A stretch of 64,000 nt of DNA from Clavelina lepadiformis (taxonomy: Eukaryota; Chordata; Ascidiacea; Aplousobranchia; Clavelinidae). Shown piece after piece: positions 48,183-59,826 of the stretch. Both the position numbers and the translations under genes were made by a program. Position 1 is the first letter of the stretch. The number at the start of each line of letters is the position of its first letter. The notes below the pieces were generated by a model. That model had not been told where the DNA came from. It did not search any database and saw only the letters and a program-made list of their open reading frames with translations. The stretch is from assembly GCF_947623445.1 (NCBI RefSeq), contig NC_135245.1:3541501-3605500 (forward strand), given 5' to 3'.

Positions 48183-49909
48183 CTATGATTTATTCATTAC
48201 CCAGGAGAGATGTAAGCAAAGCATTCGGAAATGCGTTCTCAAATCATTCATGCATGTTTTATATAACTTCTTTTCGTTTTTCTGGTTGCGGTTGTTTTTG
48301 ACTGAAAGTGGGCAATATTTAACAAAAACTATCGAATTCGTTCTGCAGTGCGTCAAGTTGAAAAACGTTTTGCTTTGTACAACATGAAGCGCTGTGCAAG
48401 TAGGCCTATACCTTCCCCGTTTTGTCTAAATCAAGGTGAGCGTTCGTGGAACAATTTTCGGTAAACGCTGGTTTGGTGAATCGTATTACACTCACTTGCT
48501 TGGGTAACGACATTCATTCCCCAAAATATGCTCCATATCCAACCAACAATAAGAAGAGCAGTGAGTAATTGCAACAAAAAAGCGACCAAGTTCAACAGAA
48601 AATCTTTGCAACGACTAGGTTTTTTCGAATTTGTTTTTGCTCCACATAAGGCCGCCAGCGCCATGAGAAAAGTTCCTGTGAATGAAAATAAATTACTTGA
48701 AAACTTGGACGTCGACTTAACGCTTATAATTTTACTGTAGTTTCAACAGAGTGAGTTATATAGTTTGAAAAATTGTGTTACATAAGTAGAATGTAAGTAC
48801 TGTTATAAATTAAGTTTAGTAAAACAGATTTGATTATGTAGCCTAGAAATATCGTTAAATTTAATTTGATATTTTTCTTTTGTAAAATAACTTGACAGAA
48901 GAGCAAGTTACAGTAAATAGAAAATATGTAATCATTGGTTCTTTTTATATCAGAACGTTTTGTTTGGGGATGTTGGAGTTATAAAAACTTTTATCAACAA
49001 CGATGTTTGTTGATTTGTTTACTCCAGATGGCTTTTTATACTTTAACAAACCAAATAATTTTTTCCAGTATCTCTTTCATGTTATTGGTCAGTTCCAATA
49101 TCACGTGATGCATCTCAGCTCGTCATCATGCATAATTTATTTGAGGTCCTGGGCTAAAAGGTGGTTCAAAAAGTTTGCTATATCTTTGTAGTTGTAACTT
49201 TTTACAGTTTTACAGCGATTTTAGCTAAATGTAATTTGGTCATAGCATTACCTTAGAGAAGCCATACAATTGTATATATGAATCTACTTTCATAAAAATC
49301 AATTTGCTTAAAATTGATGACATGACATCAAATGGTTCAATTCGACTTATTAATTTATACGTTGTCAAAAACGGTTTGATATTTTAACTTTTGTATTGAA
49401 GGATGCCAATTATCATTTATCCAACTTTCATGCCAGCACATACGCCTCAGTCGAGATTTACCGGAAATACACATGTTGTATTTTATGGGGCCGTCCAATA
49501 AAACCAAACTTAAAAAGTGTAGCAAAAAATACAATCAGAAATTTCATTAACTATCCGTCATCAACCAAATGTCACTGTCACCCGTAACAGTAAAACTCTG
49601 TTACGTATTAAACCACTATAACATGTAAAGTGACTTGTAGCAAAATTCCAAAAATTAGTTTGCTTAAAAACGGCGAATACCTGTGCCAGGGGCAAACACG
49701 TTGCAGAAGAGACAGATCCAAGCATAAGCCAGGGGTACATTAGGGATGGCCGAACCCAACGTACCCCTTTTGTCACGAACTTCGACAATTGTGCCGACAA
49801 AAACACTCTGTTTTCTTCCCAACTTCGGTTTTTCCGCTGGTGCATGCTTTTTCGCACTTAGCAAGCTTGCATCCGTCGTAATCTCTTGTATATCTTCTTC
49901 CGTCGTCAT
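48183..49909 (-). CDS. SPEC3/STUM family membrane protein
   Basis: Exon 1 (49909-49681) starts MTTEEDIQEITTDASLLSAK and ends in phase 1 within IPNVPLAYAWICLFCNVFAP; exon 2 (48675-48496) continues GTFLMALAALCGAK and contains LLTALLIVGWIWSIFWGMNV. The PGTGTF turn after the first helix, the CGAK loop and the GWIWSI-WG motif in the second helix are characteristic of the SPEC3/STUM family (Drosophila Stum acts in proprioceptive mechanosensing; SPEC3 was first found as a ciliated-ectoderm protein of sea urchin embryos). Two transmembrane helices are evident. Exon 3 is uncertain: the best phase fit starts at 48301 after TTTCAG and ends TAG at 48183, giving a basic tail. Exons 1 and 2 are firm. Confidence 0.85.
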
Positions 49910-52560
49910 ATTTCTTTGTTTTACAATACAACCCGTGTACAGTTTATCTCAAAGTGAAGAGATAAATTTTCGTAATCTGAAAAAGTACGGTTTTATTTAA
50001 CGTTGATGTAACTGTTGTAACGTTGCGTCTATTTGTAAAATGTAGTATTAGCGTGTGTCATCTAAATTAAATGTCACATTTGCTGGCAAAATAAATGCAG
50101 TTATAAACGCTACTTATTACTTAGCGTCTGACAAATCGTCTGGCTGCTGCCTAGAAATACAGTCGCTTCAGCGCTCGTAAATTCTGTCGAGTGACAGGCA
50201 AATGATTTTGGTGGTTTAACTTGCCTTTAAACTCTTTGACATATTGACATTTCTAAAGAACACACGCGGTATTAAATCCTATTCAACAAAAAATCCACAC
50301 CAGCTGTCAAATGTGTTAGTTTCGTCTTATTTGCTTTTGCCTTTTTCACAGCCAGCAACAGCTACAGGTAACCTCAAATAAAGATGAAATACGCGGCTTA
50401 CGCGTTTGATGGTTTAACCTTTTGGAATAACATTTTTAAATCTTGTTAGCTTTTTTCGCTGCGTTGAGCTGGATCTAAAACCTTACTATACTGCAACATG
50501 ATTCCTGTTAAATGCGGTTGGCTGTGAATGAGAGGCTTATCGTCAGCACAGCATTTATTGAAACATTTATGAACTTATAACAACTACTTCAAAGGTCCTG
50601 TAAAGTAATTTAAATTAAATTAAAGCTGCATCTAGGCAGCTAATTGTTTAATGAGTATTTTAAGCTGATAGTTAATAGCCCTTTAATTCCGGACCGGTAA
50701 TGATAAGATGCATACTTTTGCACTGCTTTAATTTTCTTTGTTTTGGAAAGTCGCCAAAAATGCTGTCAATGACTGAAAATACACATCGAAGTGCTAACAG
50801 TGTCTCTAATCTGTCTTGATGAAATCACGAGACCAATTTGAATACAAGTACACAAAACCGCACTTTTTACCTTTTGTTTCAAACTGACCTTTCACCGCCG
50901 GCCTACCATCGTCTGGGTAAATCAGCCAGCAGACTTCGTTTAGAAACGAAATTTTACTAATGCTACAGCGACCAGCATGTAGGCTACGATTCGCATTATA
51001 ACGACTACTTTCTCCGGCAGTTATATAACAGGTTTCAAAGGCCAGTTTGCTGTCACCACGATAACCCAGTCAACTTAATAGCATACTCGACACATTTGGT
51101 CATGGTATAGATCAGCGGTTCCCCAAACTTTTCTAAAAATTTTGTTTGGTGGATCCTTTGCAATTATTTTGATATTTCGCGGCACTATAAAAATCAAAGA
51201 ATGCTATAGGAAAAAATGCAAAAACCACACCAACGGAAGAAAAAGCAAAAACTAACAAATACGGTAAGCATTTAATTGGATGGGTGCACTTGTTTTGCTG
51301 CAATTAACTCATCAATGTTTGGTTTGGTTTGGATAACGCAACTCTCATGTTGTGTACCCTCTGAAACTGCTTTGCGGACCCCAGTTGGTCGGTAAGTTAG
51401 AAGCATTATCAAAAAGCAAGCCCCGGGAGCAGCCATGTGGGGGTGCCAAATAAAGTCAAAGTTTTTTAGAATGCTAACAAAATTTTAAATCCGCTAATGA
51501 TAATGGTCTGTCTGGTGATGTCCGGTCATCTAGCATATTGTATTTACTGTGGCAACCAGACCAGAAAACATGTCTCGAACGGGAAACCCCCACTATAGCT
51601 CGCGTCTTTGGTGTTTACACTCTTTATTTATTTTGCAAAGCGGGGTCGGAAAAACTGCTTCTATCCCCGGGCACTAAAAACCATAGCTACGCTTCTGGCA
51701 TGACGTCAGCTTTTCTCGGTTCCTTTGTGCAGTTAGTTTATTTAAGGCAAGTCAACAGTTTCCCGTTAGCGCACTCCGGTGTCAAAGTATATATCTGCGT
51801 GTGTCCACAGAAGGACCCCCCGTTGAACCCCACCAGTAAGTCCATTTATAAGGTCATTTACAACAGAAGAATGTGATGGCTTATACCGACAAACTGTCAC
51901 TGTGCATTTACCCCCATTTTTAACACCCCCAACAGACCACTGTTTGTTGCCCATTCAACGGATTAAAATTTTCTATTTCGATCAGTAATAATAAAACCCA
52001 ATGAGATAACATGTATCGAAAACTTTAATTTTGGGTCGTATTGAAAGCGATTGGGTATAGGCCAATGCTTTTCAGGTAGGTGAGGCGGTGAGCGATACAA
52101 CCAATTGGAAAAGAAAGTTTTAGAAAACTTCTCTGACCGACGGCTGCGAGACGCAAGCATGTTTTATCCTTTACTATCAGTTATGTAGAAACGTGGTGAG
52201 AATGCAGGATTTTAATTTAGGAAGTAAAGTTTCGTGACGATGCTCAGTTTCTACGGTGTCGGTTTTGCTAAGCCCTGTTTTGTATTAACAGTTTATAATT
52301 TATTCGACAGTTTGACTAATAACGTGAATACAAGGGGCTCCATTGATAAATCGATAAATGGCATTGCACAGTTTTTCTATTGATAGGTAATCAACCAACT
52401 TAAGAAGTTTAAAGCACTGCATTGGGCTCCATTGCTGCAAAGTAGGTTACAGTAGCATGCTTAATGTGTTACACATCTTATGTTGTTGTGCATTGATCTT
52501 TTTAAACAATTTTTGAGTAATGACGTAATAGAGGTTCATTTTTTTCTTTACAATACATTG
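49910..52560. other. Intergenic with repeat remnants
   Basis: No gene seen. The 112-codon plus frame at 51538-51876 has no ATG start or conserved features. The region upstream of 49909 should hold the SPEC3/STUM promoter, and the right end that of the ODF3-like gene. Confidence 0.45.
51114..51390. mobile_element. Probable hAT remnant
   Basis: CAGCGGTTCCCCAAACTTTT at about 51114 is a typical hAT (Charlie-like) terminus, and GCGGCACTATAAAAATCAAA and TTTGCGGACCCCAGTTGG follow within 270 bp as internal and right-end remnants. No intact right terminus or target duplication was found. Confidence 0.5.
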
Positions 52561-52568
52561 TGACGTCA
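52561..52568. promoter_or_regulatory. Consensus CRE ahead of the ODF3-like gene
   Basis: TGACGTCA, the full palindromic cAMP-response element, lies 120 bases before the ATG. A second CRE-like TGACGTAA is at 52521-52528. In mammals many sperm-specific genes are driven by CREM/CREB through such sites; that this holds here is inference. Confidence 0.5.
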
Positions 52569-52687
52569 CAAGAGCTTGTGATATGGAGAAAATTCACCTT
52601 TCATTTTTTATAATTTGTTGCCTGGGCTGGTCAAACAGGGAAAAGTACGTTGTTTACTTCAAAATCTTTACCTTATCAAGCTGCGTA

Positions 52688-53449
52688 ATGACGGAAGAGC
52701 CCAAGCCAACACCTGTGATTGCTGCTAAACTACGGGGGCCTGGTCCGGGACGGTACAAGCTACCATCAACATGCGGCTTCAAAGGCCATGACTTCACTCA
52801 GAATATGAAACCAGCTTATTCTTTTGGAAAACGTCTTGGAAACTCCTTTATAAACGACAACAAGTGTAGCCCAGGGCCTATGTATTGTATTGAATCACGG
52901 TTTACAAGGCACGGTAGGGATGGCACTCCGCATTACTCAATCCTAGGCCGACCAAAGGATCTAAATGTATTTAGAACGCCCGGACCAGGAAAATATGAAA
53001 ATGAAAAGGTTCATCCTCAAGGTGAAAGACACGCTCCGAAACATTCGATGGGCTCTAGGACCAGATACAGAAAGTGTGACTCATATCCAGCATCAAACAG
53101 CTACGGACTTCCAAGTCTGTTAGGTAGCAAGGTTATCAACAAGGCGTCGAGTGCAAGTTACTCAATGACAGGGCGCTCTCTAGCTGGTAGTTTTGCTGAG
53201 GATTTGGCCAAGACCCCAGGCTCGGCTAGGTACAGCATCGTGGATCCGAATATGTACAGGAAACGTGCACCGCGTTACTCTATGTTAGCGCGACGATACA
53301 TGCCGGGTGACAAAACCACCAAGCCTGGACCAGGAGCACATTATCCCGAGATGGTATCCATCAATCGACCGAGGGCGCCGCACTTTTCTACTGGCATCCG
53401 TCATTCCGAATACATCACTCCTTTGATCAACGATTCGGGAGACTGTTAA
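52688..53449 (+). CDS. ODF3/CIMAP1-like SHIPPO-repeat protein
   Basis: Intronless. From the ATG at 52688 (MTEEPKPTPVIAAKLRGPGP) the protein has 253 residues, matching the length of vertebrate ODF3 (254); an upstream in-frame ATG at 52583 would add 35 residues, mostly hydrophobic and unlike the family, so I reject it. SHIPPO Pro-Gly-Pro repeats occur as RGPGPGRYKLPS, SPGPMYCIES, TPGPGKYENE, TPGSARYSIV and KPGPGAHYPE, separated by PAYSFGKR and PHYSILGR type strands. The family lies in the outer dense fibre region and the microtubule lumen of sperm and ciliary axonemes. Same strand as FKBPL-like and gephyrin genes. Confidence 0.93.
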   Translation: MTEEPKPTPVIAAKLRGPGPGRYKLPSTCGFKGHDFTQNMKPAYSFGKRLGNSFINDNKCSPGPMYCIESRFTRHGRDGTPHYSILGRPKDLNVFRTPGPGKYENEKVHPQGERHAPKHSMGSRTRYRKCDSYPASNSYGLPSLLGSKVINKASSASYSMTGRSLAGSFAEDLAKTPGSARYSIVDPNMYRKRAPRYSMLARRYMPGDKTTKPGPGAHYPEMVSINRPRAPHFSTGIRHSEYITPLINDSGDC

Positions 53450-53509
53450 TGGAATTGGCCTGCTCGGTTGCACTTGTTTTACAAAAGAAATTATACGTTT
53501 TGCACGAGA

Positions 53510-53515
53510 AATAAA
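53510..53515 (+). terminator. Poly(A) signal of the ODF3-like gene
   Basis: AATAAA lies 60 bases after the stop codon at 53447-53449. Confidence 0.65.
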
Positions 53516-55200
53516 ATCGAGAACTTCAGCATAACTTAATGTTGTTGTTGTTATTTCTTTTAATTGGTATAGCCTACTGCACGCAGCAATAGGATTTTTC
53601 ATAACAAATTAACAGAAAATTAAGCTAGCTCGGTAACCGCAGGGCTCGAGCGATGAAGGATCATCGCCGGGTTTAAGATAGAAATTATCACACAATTAAC
53701 ATACAGCCTATTAACAAGCACACTTTTATACGAAACGAAATTTTATATGAATTCATATTTCAGATAGTTTGGAAACTCTATTAGTTTTCAACGGACATAT
53801 AGGCTACTTCGGCCAAATGCTACTTGCTGGTTGCAGCCTAAATGTAATGTGCATAAAATTACGCACGTTTTTTTAAAACTATTGCAGTTTGCTTGGTTTT
53901 TGTCATACCTTAAAAACAGGCGATTCACTATTGTTTCCGTGGATTTGATGCGTAGGATCAAGCAAATTCATATTTTGAACTGGCTGGCTAATGATAGATT
54001 AGCAAGCTCTGTAAAATTAGGCTAATTAGCCCAAGTGATTTTTACCTCTTTTAAATAAGTGACTAACTATACCAAGTTATAAAAACTGTGGCTAAACAAG
54101 AAACAATACGTAAGGTTACTAGAAACTCCACCTAAGAACATCTCATAAAAGTCAGTGTATTTTCGTTAATACGAGGCCCAATGATCTTCTTGAAAATTTT
54201 GCATTCTTACTTTCAGCTGTTTTGAGTTGGTGGAGTCAATTGTATGGATTCACTGTCAACATATATAGCCTATAAGTTAGTTATCGGGTTGGGACGTGGC
54301 AGGAAAAGGATATATTAATTATTGATGGGAAGTTAATTTATCTTATCAAAATTGATTAACTTTACAAGGTTCGTTTATAGGCTACTATATTGATTAACTG
54401 GCTGCACATGTTAAAACACAATGCCCGCTTATTCATAAAACTACTGTAGGCCAAGCAGTGTGTGCCCGATTTGACTCAAGGTATTTGGTAGTTCTGCGCG
54501 TGGAAGTGCTCATCATATAAACTTCACTACATTACTTAACTGTACAATAAAGCAAATAAATTAAACGTAAAGAGAAAGACAAATAGATGAACAACAAGGA
54601 TTCAGAAATAGAAGAACTCCAAGCAAGATTTCAAGTTGTGACAGGTAATTTTTGTGAATTTTTTTCTCCTACAACCTAGCCTACGTAATGTGAACAGACC
54701 TTAATCGCCCGTTTTGGAGGCTTTTCTCTTTGATATCCCACAAACGGTAAACTGCAGCAAAAATGGTGCATTTCAGAAAAGTTAAAAGACACTTTTTAAG
54801 TTCAGAATAAACTACCGTATAGCCTATAGCGGTAAATTTGGGGCGTAGGCTACAAAACAACTACAAAATCCACGTCCCATCAAATTTTCTCAAAAGTCGG
54901 TGGAATCCTGTACTTGACAACCATCCTTCTGTTTGCTGGATTTTTGTAAACAAATTGACAACATTGATATTTTGTTTTTGATGTGAAAGAAATGCGACCC
55001 GTATTACCTACTTTTTTTCAAAACTTCTGATAAAATCACTTTTTATATTTGGTTCTAAACTAACTCTAAAGTTTAGCTCAAGTTTTCTGTCTTTCTTGCA
55101 GTCTTGTCAACAGCCAAAACGGGTAGGCCTATGGTTTGCGATGAATAGAGGATAGGGCCTACATTGTCCTTAACTAGGCATGCTATATTTTTGTGATTGA
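53516..55200. other. Intergenic with two candidate small exons
   Basis: At 54587-54644 an ATG opens MNNKDSEIEELQARFQVVT before GTAATT (phase 1), and at 55102-55122 TTTCTTGCAG is followed by VLSTAKT before GTAGGC (phase 1). The two join in frame and look like the start of a coiled-coil protein, but no third exon was found before the next gene. Otherwise AT-rich intergenic DNA. Confidence 0.35.
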
Positions 55201-55420
55201 AAACCGGGACGCTTCAGAACAACGAGCCTCAGGTAAATGTGGTTCGTATTTTACTATTTTCCTACTATAGTAGGAATAGTAGGCTATAGCCTACTATTAC
55301 TGAACTGGGCAATGCTGGCTGACTAAATGCCAAAGCGGGACTTTTTGGTTGACTGACCGGGACGCTGGGACAAAACCGTAAAAACCGGGACTGTCCCGGC
55401 TGAAACGGGACGTATGGTAA
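55201..55420. repeat. CCGGGAC-rich interspersed repeat remnant
   Basis: AAACCGGGACGCTTCAG on the left and CCGGGACTGTCCCGGCTG then ACGGGACGTATGGTAAGC on the right are the marks of a widespread animal DNA-transposon remnant ending in TACCATACGTCCCGT. An internal ACTATTCCTACTATAGTAGG palindrome region lies at about 55257-55300. No target duplication was seen. Confidence 0.45.
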
Positions 55421-55561
55421 GCCTATCCTAAACTGATTCGAAACGAAGCGAAGCCCTAAACTTTGAACATTTTTTTTCATTTTCATTGTCATTCACAATG
55501 CACATAGAATAACATTTTATACCAAAATATATGATACGGCCTGTAGTGATGTGGCGGCCAC

Positions 55562-55799
55562 CAATGTTCCCTCTAAGCTGCGCGCGTGCGCAAATGCGCA
55601 CTGCTGACACGGTCTCCGCGCACAGAAAATCTGTGCTGCGCACAAGAAAAAAATCTAACCTGAATTGAAATTAAAATAAACGCATAATTATGGCCACAAT
55701 GCGCACGTGGCACGTCTGATGTTGCTCACGGTGGTCCAAGGTACCGCTCAGGGAGTTACTGTGTTTGCTCAGACTCGTGAAAAATTAGAGGGAACATTG
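55562..55799. mobile_element. hAT-type MITE, 238 bp
   Basis: Perfect 15-bp inverted ends CAATGTTCCCTCTAA and TTAGAGGGAACATTG are flanked by a perfect 8-bp duplication GCGGCCAC (55554-55561 and 55800-55807). GCGCACTGC and TGCGCAC motifs repeat inside. No coding capacity. Its ends and its duplication differ from those of the other MITEs in the window, so it belongs to another hAT family. Confidence 0.93.
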
Positions 55800-55807
55800 G
55801 CGGCCAC

Positions 55808-57584
55808 GCGGCCACGCTGCCACGCTGCCACGGTGCCACCCCCGGTTAATCTGTCGTTTCTGCATCATAGCTTCATCTACGTAACCATTTTTTCAGCAGA
55901 ATTTTTGACAGATTTGCTTCAAAGGTTTGTCACACCTCGCAGTACACCTCCACGAGAGCATGCTTTTCCAGATGTGTATGCGACTTAACTTTTACTTTAA
56001 CTTTCCGAGCGCTGCAGTGGCATAATCTATACATTATGAGACATTGTCAAACTTACATCAAGTGTGGTTGTTAGATGGTTCATGGTTGGGCCTACTTACA
56101 CCAACTACGTGATTTAAACCAAGATAGTTAGACTTTATTGGACAGTTTGGCCATTTTTGACTCGCACCCGGAATTTCGCTTAAACAACTCACCTCGTGAG
56201 TTGGTGGAATAAATTGTTTATGGATTTCTTGTCAACGTATAATTACATCGGGTCGTGATATGGCAGCAAAGTTGAGTTAAGTATTGATTGGACTTTTGCT
56301 TAAACAACTCACACCAGTTTCGTTTTGGTTTGCCAAATAGAGAGATTCTCTTTGGAGAACGTTTGCGAAATTTTTGTTACTGTGGTTAGTTTTATCCTCT
56401 TTTTAAAAACTTTTTCATGTTTTTTGGATTGCATCCAAGGTGTGGTAGGCCTGTATCAATTCTAAACTGTAAATCAGTCATAGCTGGCTTATTAATTTAT
56501 ATGAAACTTTCTCGATTAATCATCTCCTTAAGCTCTTAACGTGTTGTCGACGTAACAAACTGACAGGAAACGCAATACCATCTTATCACGCACCATTCCA
56601 ATGTTTAGTGATTGTTCGCCAGACCGTTTTAACCAATGCCTTTATAAATACATGAAGCATTTGAAGTATTGTAAAAGGCAAGTATTCATAAAGGCATTGC
56701 TTTTACTGTTTCATGCCACGATTCACTGGAATAAGCTTGGCAGCATAGCTGCTGTAATCTAGGGCTGGTGATATTAGTAATATTGTTGTATATACTATAA
56801 ATAAAGTTCTATAATAATTTGGCAGGTATCTCAGTTCGGTTTGTGATCAAGTTTAGGCATTGCAGTTTGCACAAGCGATCAAAATCTTTACCATAAAACG
56901 TAAATACTGCCAGACTGAAATAGTAAACATTGGATTTCATGGCACTAGGTATCGCGGTGGGTTACGATAGCTTAGTTGACTTATTGGTAAGCGCGCTAGC
57001 CTACATCAGTAGAAAAGTTATGCAACTCTACTACGTCAGAACGAAGTCGTAGGTTCTACTAACATGCGTAAGCCTATATAGTATATAGCCTATTATTTTC
57101 TAAACACTAGATATTTTTTCAAATCCAAAAGTCATAAATGAATTAATATACTATCATCTTTAAATGATGTTATTGTACAAGGAATATAATACGTGCTTTA
57201 GTACGGCAGTCTGCCAAAGTCCCGACTGGAAAGTATGGCAGTTTTCGATGAGAAATTGTGCGTACAAACACGCAAATTTTGGCGTGATTGCGTGCACTGA
57301 AGCCTCAATTTTCTGTTTATTTATCATAAATTAGCGTTCAAACAACCACTTTTTTTGTTTATTTATTATAGCCTAAATCGGCGTGATGAGTAAAATATTC
57401 GGCGTGCAAGTTGATAAGTCTCGTGCGTACAGCAGGTGCTACACTTAACACTATATAGGCTATGACCAAAAAGTATTACACCAAAGGGTAAGCATGTGTG
57501 CATGGATAACCTATTAAAAGTGTTTGTATAATTTGAATTTAAGGCAGTAGAGGTATTCGATATAGGTTAGGTAGGTAATGATAT
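55808..57584. other. Intergenic with a tRNA-like sequence
   Basis: At about 56960-57062, GATAGCTTAGTTGACTTATT followed by GGTAAGCGCGCTAGCC resembles a tRNA 5' half with A box, and AGGTTCTACTA a weak B box (consensus GGTTCGANNCC). The acceptor stem does not pair convincingly, so it is more likely a tRNA-derived SINE or pseudogene than a tRNA gene. The rest shows no gene. Confidence 0.35.
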
Positions 57585-58415
57585 ATGATGAAGTGTATTT
57601 ATGAAACTGCAAGCAATGTTATTATTCCCGGTTATGGATTAGAATGTCCAAGTTTAAGGTCAGTCTGTCAAGTTGTGGTGGATCAAACTGCTGGATGCAG
57701 TAATGTGGTTGAGAAATTCTTCGGAATTAAACTGGGTCATCAGATAGAAGTAACACTGGACGAAGGAGAAGGTTTTTTTTCGGACATCCTCGACACCTTA
57801 ATTCTTAAAATGAAACCTGGCTCAAAAATGAGTCACGTCATTACCTTACTAAGTCAATGTGAGCCATTTTCTACTGGAGAGAAGCTGTCTTTGACTGTTA
57901 CTTTGATCTCCTTCACCACTCCTCAACCGATCTGCAAGCTCAGCTTCACTGAATGCTTGGATTTGGCATGTGCTTTAAAAACAAAGGGATCTGAGTTCTT
58001 TGGGAAATCTGATTTACATTTAGCGGGAAAATTTTATGCCAAAGCATTGAAATATTTGATTGTATGCCTTAGTCTCCCTCTATCTGAATTCGAAAAGGAA
58101 CAGGCTTTTGATCTTAAGTCGGCTTGTCATTTGAATTTGTCTGCTTGCCAGTTAAACAGGGGATTATATGATTCCGTAATTAAGAACTGTACTTTGGTTT
58201 TAGAGATACAGCCAAATGCGATAAAAGCCCTGTTTAGACGTGGTTCGGCATATGTATGCGTTAACGATTATGAAAATGCAAATAATGACATTAAGAAGGG
58301 TTTAAAGCTGGAACCAAATAATAAATCTTTAAAAGTGCTGTCTTTAAAATTGAAAGAAAATAGGAAAATGTCAGATGAGGAGATGGCTAAAAAATTGAGT
58401 TGTTTATTCAGATAA
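57585..58415 (+). CDS. FKBPL-like TPR co-chaperone
   Basis: Intronless, 276 residues, starting MMKCIYETASNVIIPGYGLE; in-frame TGA lies two codons upstream, fixing the start. Residues about 1-115 look like a degenerate FKBP domain, lacking the aromatic residues of an active prolyl isomerase. Residues about 122-260 hold three TPR units: CALKTKGSEFFGKSDLHLAG with AGKFYAKALKYL, ACHLNLSACQLNRGLYDSVI, and KALFRRGSAYVCVNDYENAN with LKLEPNN. This is the arrangement of FKBPL (an HSP90 co-chaperone) and of FKBP4/5-type immunophilins; short length and a single coding exon favour FKBPL. Which immunophilin is the orthologue is not settled. Lies 1.4 kb upstream of gephyrin on the same strand. Confidence 0.8.
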   Translation: MMKCIYETASNVIIPGYGLECPSLRSVCQVVVDQTAGCSNVVEKFFGIKLGHQIEVTLDEGEGFFSDILDTLILKMKPGSKMSHVITLLSQCEPFSTGEKLSLTVTLISFTTPQPICKLSFTECLDLACALKTKGSEFFGKSDLHLAGKFYAKALKYLIVCLSLPLSEFEKEQAFDLKSACHLNLSACQLNRGLYDSVIKNCTLVLEIQPNAIKALFRRGSAYVCVNDYENANNDIKKGLKLEPNNKSLKVLSLKLKENRKMSDEEMAKKLSCLFR

Positions 58416-59826
58416 TTTGTTATATGAGAACCAAACTTTAACCTTCAAGTTTGCCCATTTTTTGTACCAACTAGACATAAATTTATTTTTGCTAAGTTTA
58501 TTACGGTTTGATTAATATGTTTTTTGTAGTTTGATTTGTTTGCCAATAATTTGTACTGTGTTGTTATTACTGTGCATAACCCATTTAGGCATTTAAGCAT
58601 CTGTAATATTTACTCATTATATTATATCAGTCTGTTCAGGTTTTAACCACTAAAGCAAAAAAACAAATTACGACGTCAAACTCCATTAATGATAGGTTTT
58701 GCATGTTGAAACTTATTTTGCAATGATTAAAAGATAAAATAGATAAGGCGTTGTTGCAACTTTAAAATAGATGCAGTTCACTAATGCACGCTAATTATAC
58801 AAAAATCAAGTAGCATATTGAAAAATTACGACGAATCATAAAACTTTTCCATTCAGATTTTCATTTGCCTTGCGTGAGTGAACTTGACTCGTCTGAATTT
58901 TGTTTTATATATCTATATATCTGAGGTAAACTAATAAGATCCATCGGGTTTGATTTCTACAGAAGCTTAAACTACTTTGTTGCAGTTATTGTTGTAATTA
59001 CAATTTTAGCCACATACAAAATTACACGTTTCCTACTGGTATGAACTTTTTGCAATATTAGTTTCATTGTCAAGTCATACATAGAAATGCATCAGGCTTT
59101 TTTGTTACAAGTACCTTATAAAGCCATGCTCTTGGTGCATTCCTTCTACTATATTTAATACACAGAGAATAGCTCAGAATTTTGTAGCTTGTTTATTTTT
59201 GACTCCCAAATATGGTGAAATATGTTTGTAACAAATGTTATAGCAACCATCATAATTCTTTGCTGAAATTTTTGTACTATATTGTTCAGTATGGCTGTCA
59301 AAGTCATTCAATTAAGATTGATTGTTGGTTAATGTTTATATTGATTGGCAATAAGTTTGCTGAAAGTTATTAGATGGTGTCTGTGTTAGTAAAGTCTAAC
59401 CAGCTTTAAATATTATGTTATTTAAAATATTTTCACTTTTTATTTATTGAATAATTTTATTTATATTGAATAAGGCTGATATAAAAATTCAATGCACCTA
59501 TAAAGTTTTTATTACTTTGTATGATTCATCGTTTCAGCCATAATTACTTAACCAATCTGTCCATCAAGTTTGTTGTTACATAAGCAATAATTCTGTTGAT
59601 GTAAAGCAATGTTACCTTTCCTCCCAAGTGGTTTGTATCAGCGCAACATACCTTTCTTGGAAACATATAACGCTTGAGGCCATTTTATTTTTCTTCAGAG
59701 TGGCTTTAAAGTCGCACTGAATCTACACCTAATTGATGTTTTAGTGCACGGTAGCTTATAATTTTGTTTATGTATATGGCCAATTCAGGACATTGGTTGA
59801 AAACTGCAAGACTGGATACTGGATCT
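58416..59826. other. Intergenic, AT-rich
   Basis: Contains the 3' UTR of the FKBPL-like gene and the 5' region of gephyrin. No conventional AATAAA lies directly after 58415; CATAAA at about 58475 may serve. No other feature seen. Confidence 0.45.

Noticed and set aside
51538..51876. 112-codon plus-strand frame
   Set aside because: Non-ATG start, no recognisable domain, no splice or poly(A) context.
52583..52687. Upstream ATG extending the ODF3-like protein by 35 residues
   Set aside because: The extension is hydrophobic and unrelated to the family; the downstream ATG gives the family length.
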